The notes beneath the pieces were generated by a model. It did not search any database. It had not been told where the DNA came from and saw only the letters and a list, made by a program, of their open reading frames with translations. 64,000 nt of DNA from Diospyros lotus (Eukaryota; Streptophyta; Magnoliopsida; Ericales; Ebenaceae): contig NC_068338.1 in the NCBI RefSeq assembly GCF_014633365.1, positions 26,166,291 to 26,230,290 of the forward strand, read 5' to 3'. Below are positions 12,672 through 23,123 of this stretch, in pieces; within the stretch, counting starts at the first letter, position 1, and each line of letters opens with the position of its first letter. Position numbers and translations under genes: made by a program.

Positions 12672-14172
12672 GGCCGAATAGACTAATATATCCTGAATTT
12701 ATAGTCAATTTTTAATTTTATCTAGTTTCGACCTTTGCTTTAATTTGGTCATCAAACTTTCACTTTTGTTTCAATTTTATTCTCGATCTAGTAAGTGTGT
12801 TTCAATTTTATTCTCGATCTAGTAAGTGTGTGTCCCAGCTTATGTGGCAGCTGATGTGGTGTGATGACGTGTCCAATAATGGACACGTCATCAACATGGG
12901 TAAATTGGGTTGGATCTGGGCCAGGTCTGGTGAGCTTAGAATGGCTGTAATTTTCTAAAACCATGGGAACATTTTTGGAATCGTGATCTATGAATGGCGA
13001 AGAGAGGTAGCAGATTAGAGAAGGCGAAGAGAATCTTCCAACAATTCAATGCCAATAGAGATGGTGGGTTGAATAGGGAGGAAATGGCAACTCTAGTAGT
13101 CGTCGTAAACCCTAGGGTCAAGTTCAGCCACAAGCAAATAAATGCAATTCTCGATGAAGTTTTTCGGACCTATGATGAGTTCATCGATAGCAAGAAGGGG
13201 CTGACGTTCGATGGGCTGTTGCAAACCTATGACGATGGCGGCAACGACATGGATTACGACTTCGAAGCATTGGGCCTCGAGTTAAAGGTGGACAATGCGT
13301 CAGAAGAAGCATTATCGTCATCAATAGTTGGCAAGATGGTGGTTGAGCCCCACAAGAAGCTGCGGACAATGGCCTAGGAGTAGCACAATGTATCGTGTTT
13401 GACAATACATGGAAGATTGTGGACGATTTGGAGATTTTTGTTCTGAAAACTTGAAGCCATACCAAATTTCTCAATCCCTTTCAATCGCATTGAATTAATT
13501 TCCATCAAACCCAAAGCTAAAGCCCCATCAAATAACAAAACCAAAACCACTATTTATTCTTTCTTCTTGCGTCGTCCATTCTCACCAACCACAAACCACG
13601 TCATTGTTGCCGCTGTTGTAGCCATGACTTAGAAGAGAGAAAAAAAAAGGGTCGAGCTCAAGGTCCCCGATACCCTCATCTGCAACACCAATCTGGTTCC
13701 CCCATGCTCTAAGCTCTCTAGCACTGAAAACCCTCACATCGCCTCTAGCAGTTCACTGAGATAGTCGAATCTTATGGTGGACGCTACCTCCATTCATGTC
13801 GCCTCAAGAACTGATGATCCGTCAGATTGTCGAATCTGACGACATCTACTTCTACCTCTCCACCTCATCTTTTGCCTGAGAGATCATTAGATCTAGCTTT
13901 ATCGTCCCTAACTTTTACTTCTGACTTTCCGCCTCATTTTTCAATTTGATAAATTTGGTATGACCCAAAAATAGTGTTGTTTTGCTAACATGTCTATTAT
14001 TGAACACGTCAGCACGCTACATCAGCTGCCACGTAAGATGGAATGCACGCTTGCTGGATTGAGGATAAAATTGAAACAAAAGTGAAAATCGATGACCAAA
14101 TTGAAGCATAGGTCAAAACTATATAAAAATGAAAATTGACCTTCAGTTCTAGATATATTAGTCTATTTGGCC
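12672..14172. mobile_element. Pack-MULE, copy A
   Basis: Starts GGCCGAATAGACTAATATAT and ends with its near inverse. Terminal inverted repeats of about 215 bp (12672-12890 and 13975-14172) contain matching words such as TTGGTCATC and ACTTTTGTTTC. The 9-bp target duplication TATATTTAA is perfect at 12663-12671 and 14173-14181, diagnostic of Mutator-like elements. It has no transposase; the interior is host-gene sequence (12994-13377 EF-hand/TPR gene, plus unidentified sequence 13380-13960). Confidence 0.93.
12994..13377 (+). pseudogene. Captured N-terminus of a calcium-binding EF-hand/TPR protein gene (copy A)
   Basis: Open frame of 127 residues starting MAKRGSRLEKAKRIFQQF and reaching a TAG at 13375-13377. 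It resembles the N-terminus of the plant calcium-binding tetratricopeptide family (Arabidopsis At1g05150/At2g32450 type): EF-hand, then NPRVKFS, ILDEVFRTY, EFID, KGLTFDGLL and TYDDG. The EF-hand loop (residues 19-30) reads NANRDGGLNREE: position 1 is Asn instead of Asp, which should weaken Ca2+ binding. The TPR part, hundreds of residues in the parent, is missing. It lies inside the MULE at 12672-14172, so it is a captured fragment. The frame is intact, but no own promoter can be shown. Confidence 0.8.
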
Positions 14173-14519
14173 TATATTTAAAGACATTTACGAATTTTTG
14201 CCTCTCATAATTATATTAGAACCATACAGATATAGATACTACTTAGAACCGTACAGATACAGATACGATTCATATTAGAACTAGGGGTGAGCAGAAGTTT
14301 GGATAAACTGAACTAACCGAATCGAACCGATCAATTTGGTCGGCTCGGTTCAGTTTTTTTGATAAAATAATTTAGTTCGATTAATTCGCTTTGATTTTTT
14401 TATGAGACAGTTTGGTTTGGTTAATAATATTTTCAATTTTTAGTTATTCGGTTAACCGAAGTAACTGATTCAACGAATCAATAACCACCCCCCTAGTAAC
14501 AGATTCAACGAATCAATAA

Positions 14520-14645
14520 CCGTGCCCCCCCTCCCACCCCGAAACACGAAACCCACCCAACCTGCGACATTCACACTCCATCCCTCTCTGAGTTCTCTCT
14601 CTCTCCCCCCACCTTCCCCTGCAACTGTTGTTGAAACCGCACCCC

Positions 14646-14700
<55 letters not shown>

Positions 14701-15060
14701 CCCCCATCTTCTCACTCGCAGGCGAGACTGCGAGATCGATTTCGGTGGCCTCAAAACACATAACCCACACTCGACCGAATCGAACCCTAACCCTCACCCC
14801 ACCATCCATCTCCTTCGTTTCTTCTTTTCCTTGTTCTTGGACGATCGACGAGGGCTATTCCAAGATCTAGGCCATGGCAGCGGCTATCGAAGTGGCAGAG
14901 GGGCAATCGACGACGACGACGTGTGCTTCGAAGACGCTGCAGACGCCGATTGTCGTCCCATTTGTCTCCTTGTTTCTTTCTTTTCCTGTGCTTGGACGAT
15001 CGACCCCATACCATAGCCGTCAAACAGAGGTTAGTATTGACATTAGGTTAGAGTTTTAAT
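14520..15060 (+). other. Possible captured host 5' leader and first exon in the hAT element
   Basis: C-rich, unlike the AT-rich surroundings: a CT/TA microsatellite (14650-14698), then a frame from 14874 starting MAAAIEVAEGQSTTTTCASK with a donor-like CAGAG|GTTAGT at about 15025-15035. Copy B (51600-52081) keeps the start as MAAAAEVVEGQSATMTCTSK but differs in length. The parent gene is not recognised. It could be a captured 5'UTR, exon 1 and intron 1, or simply element-specific sequence. Confidence 0.4.
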
Positions 15061-15384
15061 TTTTCAATTTTGTTGACTTTCAGTGATGATCGACCTTCCC
15101 CTTTGTCTCCTTGTTATGGGTTAGTTTCTTGATATTTTAGTGAGGTTAGTATCAGTGAGATAGTTTTTTGATATTTGTTCCTTTCATTTATATTTCCTTC
15201 TTTTGCACAAATTAATTTGTATTCTCTCAATTTCTAAATGGTTTTGCATATGCTGTACTTGTATTTCATTTCTGCAAATCGGTTTGTTTTTATATTGATT
15301 TTGCATAATCGGTTATTGGTTCGGTTAATTCAGTTTAGTTTTTGGTTAGTTCGATTTCGGTTAGATCGGTTAATGGGGTTGGTA

Positions 15385-17003
15385 CACTACAAAAAATCAG
15401 CGTTTTAGCGATGGAATCGCTAAAACATCAAAATCTATAGCTAATTTTTTTAACGACAGATTTAGTGACGGGTATCTCTCCGTCGCTAAAAAGGGCATTG
15501 ATGAAATTTAGCGACGGGTATTTTTTAGCGACATAATCAGCGATGGAGGTTGTACCAGTCGCTAATCAGCAATGGGGTCAACCCCGTCACTAAATTTTAT
15601 TATTTTTTTTTATTTTATAGCGACGGGATTGAGCCCGTCACTAAATTTTAATTTTTATTTTATTTTATTTTATTTTTTAGCCACGGGTTTGAACCCGTCG
15701 CTAAATTTTAATTTTTTTTATTTAATTTTTTTATTTTTTAGCGACAGGGGACCCCAAAATTCAAAATTCAACTCGCGCCAAGCCCCGACCTCCCCTCATG
15801 TGCACCACATGGCTGCGCCTCTACTCGCCACGTGGCAGCAATGGGATATTACTCCTAGTTATTATCTCAAGTTCTCTACCGAATTTGAACCCCTAACCTC
15901 TCATGACCAAGTTCAACGTGCAAGTCAGCCGATCTGGAAGTCTTCTTGTTTATTAATGTACATAAAATATATTTATAGTATTCTCTTCCAAATATTTCAG
16001 AATTATATTTATATACCAAAATTTCTCAAACTTATTTAATGATATTAATTTTAATATTAATGTTAGTAAAGGGAAATGAATATTAATTTTAATTTTATTT
16101 CGTTATTAATTCAAATAAAACTTTATTAATTATTATATTAGCATTGAAAAATTATGTTTTTTTTATTTTAATTTGTAATATATTTAAAAATTATTAGTTT
16201 AATTTTTACTAATATTGATGTTAGTAAAAATTATTATGATATGTTTAAATGTAAATTTTTTAATTTTTTACTTAATTTTATTTATTTTTTAGCGACAAGG
16301 TCACCCCGTCATTAAATTTTAATTCTTTATTTTTTTTTGGGCAACGGGGTGAACCCCGTCGCTATATTTTGATTGATTTATTTATTTTTTTATTTTTTAG
16401 AGACAGGGTTAACCCGTCGCTAAATTTTAGTTCTTTTCTTATTTTTTAGCAACAGGGTGTACCTCGTCACTAAATTTTATTTTTTTTTTAATTTTTAATT
16501 TTTTTAATTAATTTTATTCAAATTCTTTTTATCTAAATTTTAATTTTTTTTATTTTTTAGCGACGGGATTGGCCCTGTCGCTAAATTTTATTATTTTTTT
16601 ATTTTTTAGCGACGAGTTGACTCCGTTGCTAAATTTGAATTATTTATTTATTTTTTATTTTTTAGCGACAGGGTTGCGTGTCGCTAAGTTTGAACTATTT
16701 TATTTAATTTTATTATTTTTTAGCGACGGGGTTGAGCCCGTCGCTAAATTTTAATTTTTAATTTTTTTATTTTTTAGGGATGGGATTGACCTTGTCGCTA
16801 AATTTTAATTTTTTTATTTAATATTTTTTATTTTTAGCTACAGGATTTTCGTCGGTAATTCGGTCGCTAAATTTAGTGACTAGTTTCCGTCGTTAAATTA
16901 AAAAAATATTTAAAAAAATTAGTGACAAAAATTCTGTCACTAATGAGCGACGGAATAATTCTGTCACTAAATTTCGTCGCTAAAATACATTTTTCTTGTA
17001 GTG
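15385..17003. mobile_element. CACTA element built of tandem hairpin units, nested in hAT, copy A
   Basis: Starts CACTACAAAAAATCAGCG and ends TTTTTCTTGTAGTG, within the hAT at 14282-17092. Target site GTA/GTC here, GTC/GTC in copy B. Repeated units of about 60-80 bp have the form T-rich spacer, TTTTTTAGCGACGGG, a short loop, CCCGTCGCTAAATTTTAA: about six between 15480 and 15760 and a dozen between 16290 and 16980. A middle block (15770-15960) holds a tRNA-like B-box region. No coding sequence. Confidence 0.88.
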
Positions 17004-17318
17004 GTCAGTTCAGTTATTATATATTGGTGGGTTAAGTTCAGTTAGTATTTTTTGGTCGATTCGGTTCGGTTATAACAGATTGCACAACCTTAATTAGAAC
17101 CATACAGATATAGATTTTCATATTACTTCCGTTAGCTATTGAAATAGTTGAACGAAGCACTTTGCTGGTGTCTCCAAGAGACATGCCTTTTTGGATTAGA
17201 GGAAAATAAATGATGCTCCAAATCCCTGTGGATATGTAAGCCATTTTCAGTACAGGGAACTAGATGAAATAGACATGGGATTGGACAACGACAGAGATAG
17301 ATGATTCCACATGTATTC

Positions 17319-20300
17319 TGTTGTTTTTGTTTCCCAATCAGGCCCAAGGCAATGACGATAATTCGGGTTTAGGCCCAGGGCAATGACGATAATTCGGGTT
17401 TATCTTCATAGGTTTCGGTCCGGGATTGAAGTATAGTCCAAAAATACCACTCATTGGCAGCCCATTAAAGAAGTCAGGTCGTAAGCCCTTTATTAAGCCT
17501 TTGGAGGAGAAATGGGCTGAGCCCATTTGCTCAAGGCTTAAGGAAGCCCAAGCCCAAGCCCACTAAGCCCTCTACCTTACCCTAGCTCTGTCATATAGAA
17601 GGGCTCTTTCCTTTTTCTTGTTGCTCTTATTAACCGCTGATTCTCTCTCTCTCTTTGCTCTCCCGATAGTTTCCTTTGATGGCTGATCTTCGTAAGTCAT
17701 TTCTTCCTCTTTCGACCAAATCTCCCTTTCCATGGCAATAGTCTTCCTTTCCTTTGGGACCTCTTGGTCGATCGGTGAGTAGTCTCTATTTATTCGATTT
17801 GGCATATCCGTCTAAGGGATGCTCTCAGCTTACTGTTCTTACTTCCATCTTTTTTGTGAGTGTTGCTTGTTGTTCCTTAGTGGATCGTTTTGGTGAGTAA
17901 CCGTTTGGGTGGTTTTTGAATGAGATCTGTAAACAGGTAAGAGGGCTTGAGTGTCAGAGGGTTACCGTCCTTGGGATTTTTAGGGTTTCTTTGTGGTTTG
18001 GTGGCTCTATTCCGTTGGTGTTACCTGAGTGGTACGAATTGGGCAGACTCAGATCTGAGTCTTGAAACGCCTTTACAGGGAGTTCTATTTCATTGTAATA
18101 CCTCATGATCATATGAGGATGCCACGTAATTTCGATGAATTTAGGATACCAAAAAATTGGGTTGATAGTAGTTATATGTACCGAATCGACCGTAGGGAAT
18201 GCCTCGGAGTGAAATTATCTAAGGAATATTATATGGTCTCGACAAGCGTTCTGAGATAAGATTTATGGTGGCAAAAGAAATCGGATTGGGAACGATTTTC
18301 GGTACAGCTAAAATACAACTGCCATTTAGGCTGAAAAATCGAATTATCGCAGGGGACTCCCAAAAAATCAACGGAACCCTAGGGGGGCTCTGGTTTTGCG
18401 TTATGAATAACCCTTCAATAGTTTCAGGATTAATCGATAGCCCGGTGAGGACACTGGGGCAAAATCGTCATTTTCAACTAAGATTTGGATTATTAAATAT
18501 GAATTTTCGGTATTAAAATGCAAATTTAATTAATGTTTGAGGGCATGATTGCAATAAGAAAATTGCCCAAGTGATATAAGATGAAAATTAGAATTTAATG
18601 GTATAATTTCTTATAAATATTAGTGTACAATATATAATTATATAATTATATATATGTGTGGTCAGGCACGCAATAGCCATGCCACTCAAACCCCATACCC
18701 TCTGCAACGTTCTCCCATATCCTGCAACTTTTAATCCCCAAGCCATCCATGATTTGGAAGATTTTGCACGTAAGGAAGATTTTACACGCAAGATGATATG
18801 GCCATGAGGTGAGGGAGCAATCGGTTGCCTATAAATAGGACTAAGAAGTAGAAGGAAAGTGGGCAAGCGAAGTTGGAGAGGAAGCAGCGAGCAAGCGGCA
18901 TCGGCCATGGCAGTCAGGGCCGAACCTTCCATGAGGCAATTGCCTCAGGGCCCATGGAAATTTTACAATTTAGGGGCCTATAAATTGAAAATGGCCCATG
19001 CAAATTTCACAACTAGGGGCCCATTGAAATTTCACAGCTCAGGGCCCCATGCTTTTTTCGCCTGCCCGCTCACCCTCTTCTCGTGACCCTTCTCCCCCTC
19101 TCTCTTTCGCTCGCTGCCCTAGTAGCCCTACCTCTTTCGCTCCGTTGCGCCTCGCCCTCGCCCCATTTCTCGCGACCCTTCTCCATCTCTCTCTTTCACT
19201 CCGTCGCGCCTCGCCCTCACCCTCGCTCTCGCCTCTCGCTGCTGCTCCGTCGCTGGTAGCTCGCTACCTCTCTCTCTTCTTGCTGCTCCTCGCCCTTCGC
19301 CCTCGCCCTCGCTTTCTCGCCATCTCGCTGCTCGATCGGCGATGGCTCGTCCTCAGCGACTTGCCTCGCCCTCGTGGCCGGTGGCTCGCTGCTCGGGCGC
19401 TCGCCCAGCAAGCATCGCCTCTCGTTGCTCTGCTCGGTCGCTGGCTCACCATTGCTCTCCGTCGCTCGCCCTTGTGGGTTGTGGTCGGTGGCTCGCTACC
19501 TCTTGATTGCCAATTGGGTCATCAGATTAGACTTGCTTCTCAGATGCTCTAACTCCAGATCTGCTTCAACTTTCAGCGGTTAGTTGCTTCTTCATTTCAT
19601 TTCGTTTATGGTAGTATCATTCGTTTCGTTTATGGTAATTTAGCAGCACCCTCGGTGGAGGAGGGAGAGCTCGGTAGAGGCCCGTGAACCGGCCGACGGA
19701 AGCCATGGCGGCTATGACCGCAACTAGCTGTGGCCGAAGGCGACCGGGAATAGCTGCTAGCGGCGTTGTGCGGGCAGCGGGGGCGGCCAAGGAGGTGCGC
19801 GGAATCCCTGGCGAGCAGCGGTGTGGGCGAAGGGCCCGGCAGCGATGGCTGCATGGCTGGTTCATGCGCATGGCTGTTTGCGTAGGAGGCAGCAGAGAGA
19901 AGAAGAAGAAGAAGAAGAAGAAGAAGAAGAAAGAAAGAAAAAGAAGAAGAAAAAAAGAGAGAGAGAGAGTTGGCAGGCAGCGCGGGGAGGGAGGAGGAAG
20001 AAGAATGAGGGAAAAAAGAAAAGGAAAGAAAAAAAGAAAAGAAAAAAAAAAAGGCAGAAAAGGAAAATGAAAGAAAAAATAGTAGAAAATAGAGGAAATG
20101 TGGGAAAAAAATTAAGAAAAATAGGAAATAGAGTTTTATGGTTATCCCGAAGATTTTGGACCAAAAAAAAAAAGTTTCGAGCATGCGTTTCGGGAATATG
20201 GCATGCATACCGAGGAAGTCAGAGATGCTAAGTTAAGGTGAGTAAAATTTCCTAAAAAATTCTAGAAATTCAAGAATATTATTTTATGAATTGTTGTAAA

Positions 20301-21439
20301 AGAATATTTGAGAAAATATTTTAGAAATATTTAGTTTGGATTTATAAAGAAAAATTAGGAAGAGATAGAAAGAAAATTAAAGAAAATTTCAGAAATTATG
20401 GAAAAATAGGTTTTCATGTTTATTTAAATAATTATGGTGATTAGGATGCTTTGAGGCTTAAGTTGAAGTGACTTGTCGAATTTTGAGGTTGGCACGCAAA
20501 TCGAGGTGATGCACGAATTTCGAGACAGGCGCGAATATCGAGATAGCTAAATAAGCTTGAGAAGGTAAGTGGTACTTCCCAACTGAATTTAGTTTTATGG
20601 AAAATGGTTGGTTTATAAGTGATTTATGTTCCTCGTAAATGTTTTCATCATATTGACATACTCTGATATGTACCCATCACCTAAACTGCATACATGACAT
20701 GACTATGAAATGCATAAATACACGTTGATATCATTGATCACTCGCATTTGAGGTCGTAGGGAGTACGAACTGGCACCGCTACTTTACCAAGGGTGCACCC
20801 ATACACCCCGGCTTCGAAAGAGGTGACCGCAAAAATGGTAGGTAGCATAAGGGGTGCAGTTGACATCTACGATGAAAAACATTACATACACACATGATAT
20901 AACATTATGTACCCTTACTTAGATGGTTCATTATCTAAATTGAGTTTTTGCCCCTTGAAATATTCAAACGTTCCAGGTGGAGATTGTAGCAGATTTGAGG
21001 CATGAAATGGCACTTAGTAAGGTGTATGAAGAATGGAATGTATGTTGTGCAACCCATGTATTTAAGTTCTGCTACTTTAGATTTCGAACGTTTTAAGGAA
21101 TGTTGATTTATATTCTTATAGTTAATGAAAATGTAAGAACTGAATTATGATCAATGTTAAGATATCAGGTTTCGATCTTTGCTTTCGCATTTGATATGTA
21201 TAGTGATTCTCTTTCGAGATAAATAAATGAAAATTCTGGGACGATTTCGAGGAATGATGTGGTTCAGCTTTAGTGTTTGAACGAAAAAAAATTTATTGTC
21301 CCGGAATTGTCCAAAGTCATAACGCGCCCGGGAAAGCGGGGCGTTACATTCATGCTCTTATCTGGGTTCTTATTTTCGATGTTTTGTTTTTTGATTATTG
21401 CACTAACTGGTTCTACTTTGTAAGTGTTCTTCCACAACA
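17319..21439 (+). mobile_element. Ty1/Copia-type LTR, copy A, split by a solo LTR
   Basis: LTR starting TGTTGTTTTTGTTTCCC and ending CCACAACA; about 861 bp once the insertion 18094-21348 and its duplicated TTCAT are removed. The left flank is TATTC (17314-17318), the same 5-bp target seen right of the copy-B solo LTR. It is followed by a primer-binding site, so this is the 5' LTR of a plus-strand element. A 40-bp direct repeat lies just inside its start (17341-17400). Confidence 0.87.
18094..21348. mobile_element. Solo long LTR (3.26 kb) nested in the Copia LTR
   Basis: Begins TGTAATACCTC and ends GGGGCGTTACA. Perfect target duplication TTCAT at 18089-18093 and 21349-21353; copy B has a single TTCAT (about 55185-55189). 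It contains a GC-rich CTCGCC block (19060-19520), an AAG/GA-rich purine tract (19895-20060) and no recognisable gag or pol. Size and ends resemble the long LTRs of Tekay/Del-type Gypsy elements, but lineage cannot be proven without an internal domain. Confidence 0.85.
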
Positions 21440-21441
21440 AA

Positions 21442-21454
21442 TGGTATCAGAGCC
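21442..21454 (+). other. Primer-binding site (initiator tRNA-Met type)
   Basis: TGGTATCAGAGCC two bases after the LTR end, the usual Copia primer site complementary to the 3' end of initiator methionine tRNA. Confidence 0.9.
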
Positions 21455-21770
21455 TCATGTGGCTCCTGGGTTGTGCGAAATCAAAGCCTAATCGAAAAAC
21501 CACTCTGGTTTTCTCGATTGATTTTCACGGTAAGTGATTCTAGGGTTTACGTTGGAACTCGAATTGTCTAACTCCTATTGCTTTGTGTAGTGAGTGATTC
21601 GGGGTAAACCAACCCCAAATTCGTGATTGCCTATCCGAGTAGCTTCGCTTTGACCGGTGCATGCCAACCTACTTTTTGGCCTGAGACGACGCGTGTAGTT
21701 GGCAGGCTACAACACGTGGAGGTCGGCAGGTCCGCAAGACCCTACCCTACCCGTTTTCATAAGTCCTTGA
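21455..21770 (+). mobile_element. Start of Copia internal region, truncated
   Basis: Untranslated leader of the element. No gag is recognisable before it stops at about 21770, where FAR-b intron 4 sequence begins. The rest of the element and its 3' LTR are gone. Confidence 0.7.
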
Positions 21771-21791
21771 TTGACCAATGAATGTTCTAAC

Positions 21792-23016
21792 CAGTGGACA
21801 CATGGAGAAGCATCTTTGTCTTGGCACACTTCTTTGAAAAGTTGAGAACATGCTTAGCTCCCATTGTGTTTAGATGCAATGCCACATCATATCTACACAC
21901 AAAATTAATAAAAAAACAAAACGCACAATAAATATTTGAATCTAGTACTTATTGTCGTTGTAATGAATATATATATATATGTTGTATATATGATGATAAG
22001 ATGAACTGAAAGTCAGTAGACTCATACCTTTCATCAAAGTTGGTTGTTGCGGCCATGTTAACTACTATATCCACTTCTCTCCACATCTCTTCCACCAAGT
22101 TCAAGTCTTTCACGCCCAAGTTCTCGTCGGCGCTAATGTCTCCGGCCACCAGTGTCACCTTTTCGGCTAGAACGGAGCAAAAATTTGCCCCCATTTTCTC
22201 CCTTAGAACCCTAAACAAGTCCTTTGCTATGACCTATAATATATATATATACATACACACACACATGCATGTATGTTACTGTATATATAATTATGTATGT
22301 ATGAATATATAGCAGCAATCACCCATTCAACGCTGCTGAAAAATTAAATCATGCAATTTTGATTTGGATGGAGTTTGGTTCATTGCACAGAAGAAGATAC
22401 CACTCGTCCAAAACAATGCATGATGGGGATATACGTTTTCTAAATTATTTGTATATTAATCTATATAAAAAGACTGCTCGTATATTAAAAGGTGGCATCT
22501 GATTCATGAGTCAAGATATATATTTCTTGTTTGTTTACCGGGAAAAGTTTACACAAAGCGTGACTCAGAGATATAGTCAGAGAGAGAGAGAGAAGTGTTG
22601 GCGCTGACCTCATTGTGTAACCTCTGCGAGGCCGATTTGGCATCTGCAGCTCTTAAAAGAAGGTAGAGCTTCTTCACATTTGGTTGAGCTCTAAGTATCT
22701 TCTCCACAAAAACTACATCCATTCAAGCACGGTGTCACCATATTCACAGGTATACATACATACATATATATATGCATGTCTAATCACGCGAGTTGTAATC
22801 TAATAATAATGTGGTCGGTCTGAATTCTAAGTTCAAACACTAATTAAGTTCCTAGCGGTGTAATCTTATTTATAAAAAATATTATATTATATATATGTGT
22901 ACATGGAGAGAGAGAGAGAGAGGGGGGGTGGGGGTACTCTTTGCTAGAAAGCCAGTGGCACCAGTGACTAAAATGGTCCTGCTCTCTAGAAACTGGAGAA
23001 TACTAGGCAACTCCAT
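21792..23016 (-). pseudogene. FAR: Fatty acyl-CoA reductase, exons 1-4 only (FAR-b), 3' half deleted
   Basis: Coding exons in order: 22938-23016 (ATG at 23016-23014), 22609-22712, 22028-22233 and 21792-21892. They total 490 nt, giving 163 residues with every phase joining: FLAK(I)FVEK, LHNE|VIAK, FDE(R)YDVA, and HVST ending in codon phase 1. Residues 18-26 are the NADP-binding TGATGFLAK. Later come [34 protein letters not shown] and [12 protein letters not shown]. These are the N-terminal Rossmann-fold half of the CER4/MS2 family. All exons are open, but beyond the exon 4 donor (21790-21791) FAR intron continues for only about 20 bases before Copia retrotransposon sequence begins. Exons 5 onward, including YxxxK and FAR_C, are absent. 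A transcript would read into retrotransposon and could not make an active enzyme. The intact frame suggests recent loss. Confidence 0.9.
21893..22027 (-). other. FAR-b intron 3
   Basis: 135 bp, donor GTATGAG after GATGAAAG, acceptor TGTGTGTAG before ATATGATG. It contains a short AT tract. Confidence 0.8.
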
Positions 23017-23113
23017 TGAAGAAGAAAATGATAAGCAGGAAGAGAGAGAGAGAGAGCCCAAGAAACAGGAAAAAGGACGAGAGAGCTCAGGTGAAGAAGC
23101 CCGATAACAGTTC

Positions 23114-23122
23114 ATATATATA
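23114..23122 (-). promoter_or_regulatory. TATA box of FAR-b
   Basis: TATATATA about 100 nt upstream of the FAR-b ATG. A pyrimidine-rich CT-repeat leader (23041-23058 read on the minus strand) lies between them. The same TATA box and leader are kept in front of the FAR-c stub at 44010-44018, which supports a real core promoter. Confidence 0.6.
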
Positions 23123-23123
23123 G

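Larger units (their letters stand above)
14282..17092. mobile_element. hAT element, copy A, with nested CACTA
   Basis: Terminal repeats TAGGGGTGAGCA at the left and TGCACAACCTTA at the right (near inverse). The perfect 8-bp target duplication ATTAGAAC is at 14274-14281 and 17093-17100. Flanking zones are rich in AACCGAAC/GGTTCGGTT subterminal repeats (14310-14510, 15300-15384, 17004-17080). The interior holds a leader and exon-like sequence (14520-15060) and the CACTA at 15385-17003. No hAT transposase is seen. Confidence 0.9.
1..21439. repeat. Large duplicated segment, copy A (partner 44763-55280)
   Basis: Base 1 onward aligns with 44763 onward in the same orientation: opening AT-rich block, Harbinger-like element, long-TIR element, MULE, hAT with nested CACTA, then Copia LTR. 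Single-base differences and small indels are frequent, so the duplication is not recent. Copy A is about 10.9 kb longer. That excess is accounted for by insertions at 594-3185, 7131-10297, 11115-11905 and 18094-21348, plus 5370-6560, which copy B lost. The segment is the spacer upstream of one FAR gene and downstream of the next. Confidence 0.9.

Noticed and set aside
19049..20231. Long frames of up to 192 codons on both strands
   Set aside because: Low-complexity CTCGCC and AAG/GA tracts inside a solo LTR; composition (poly-K/E, poly-S/F/L) is not protein-like.
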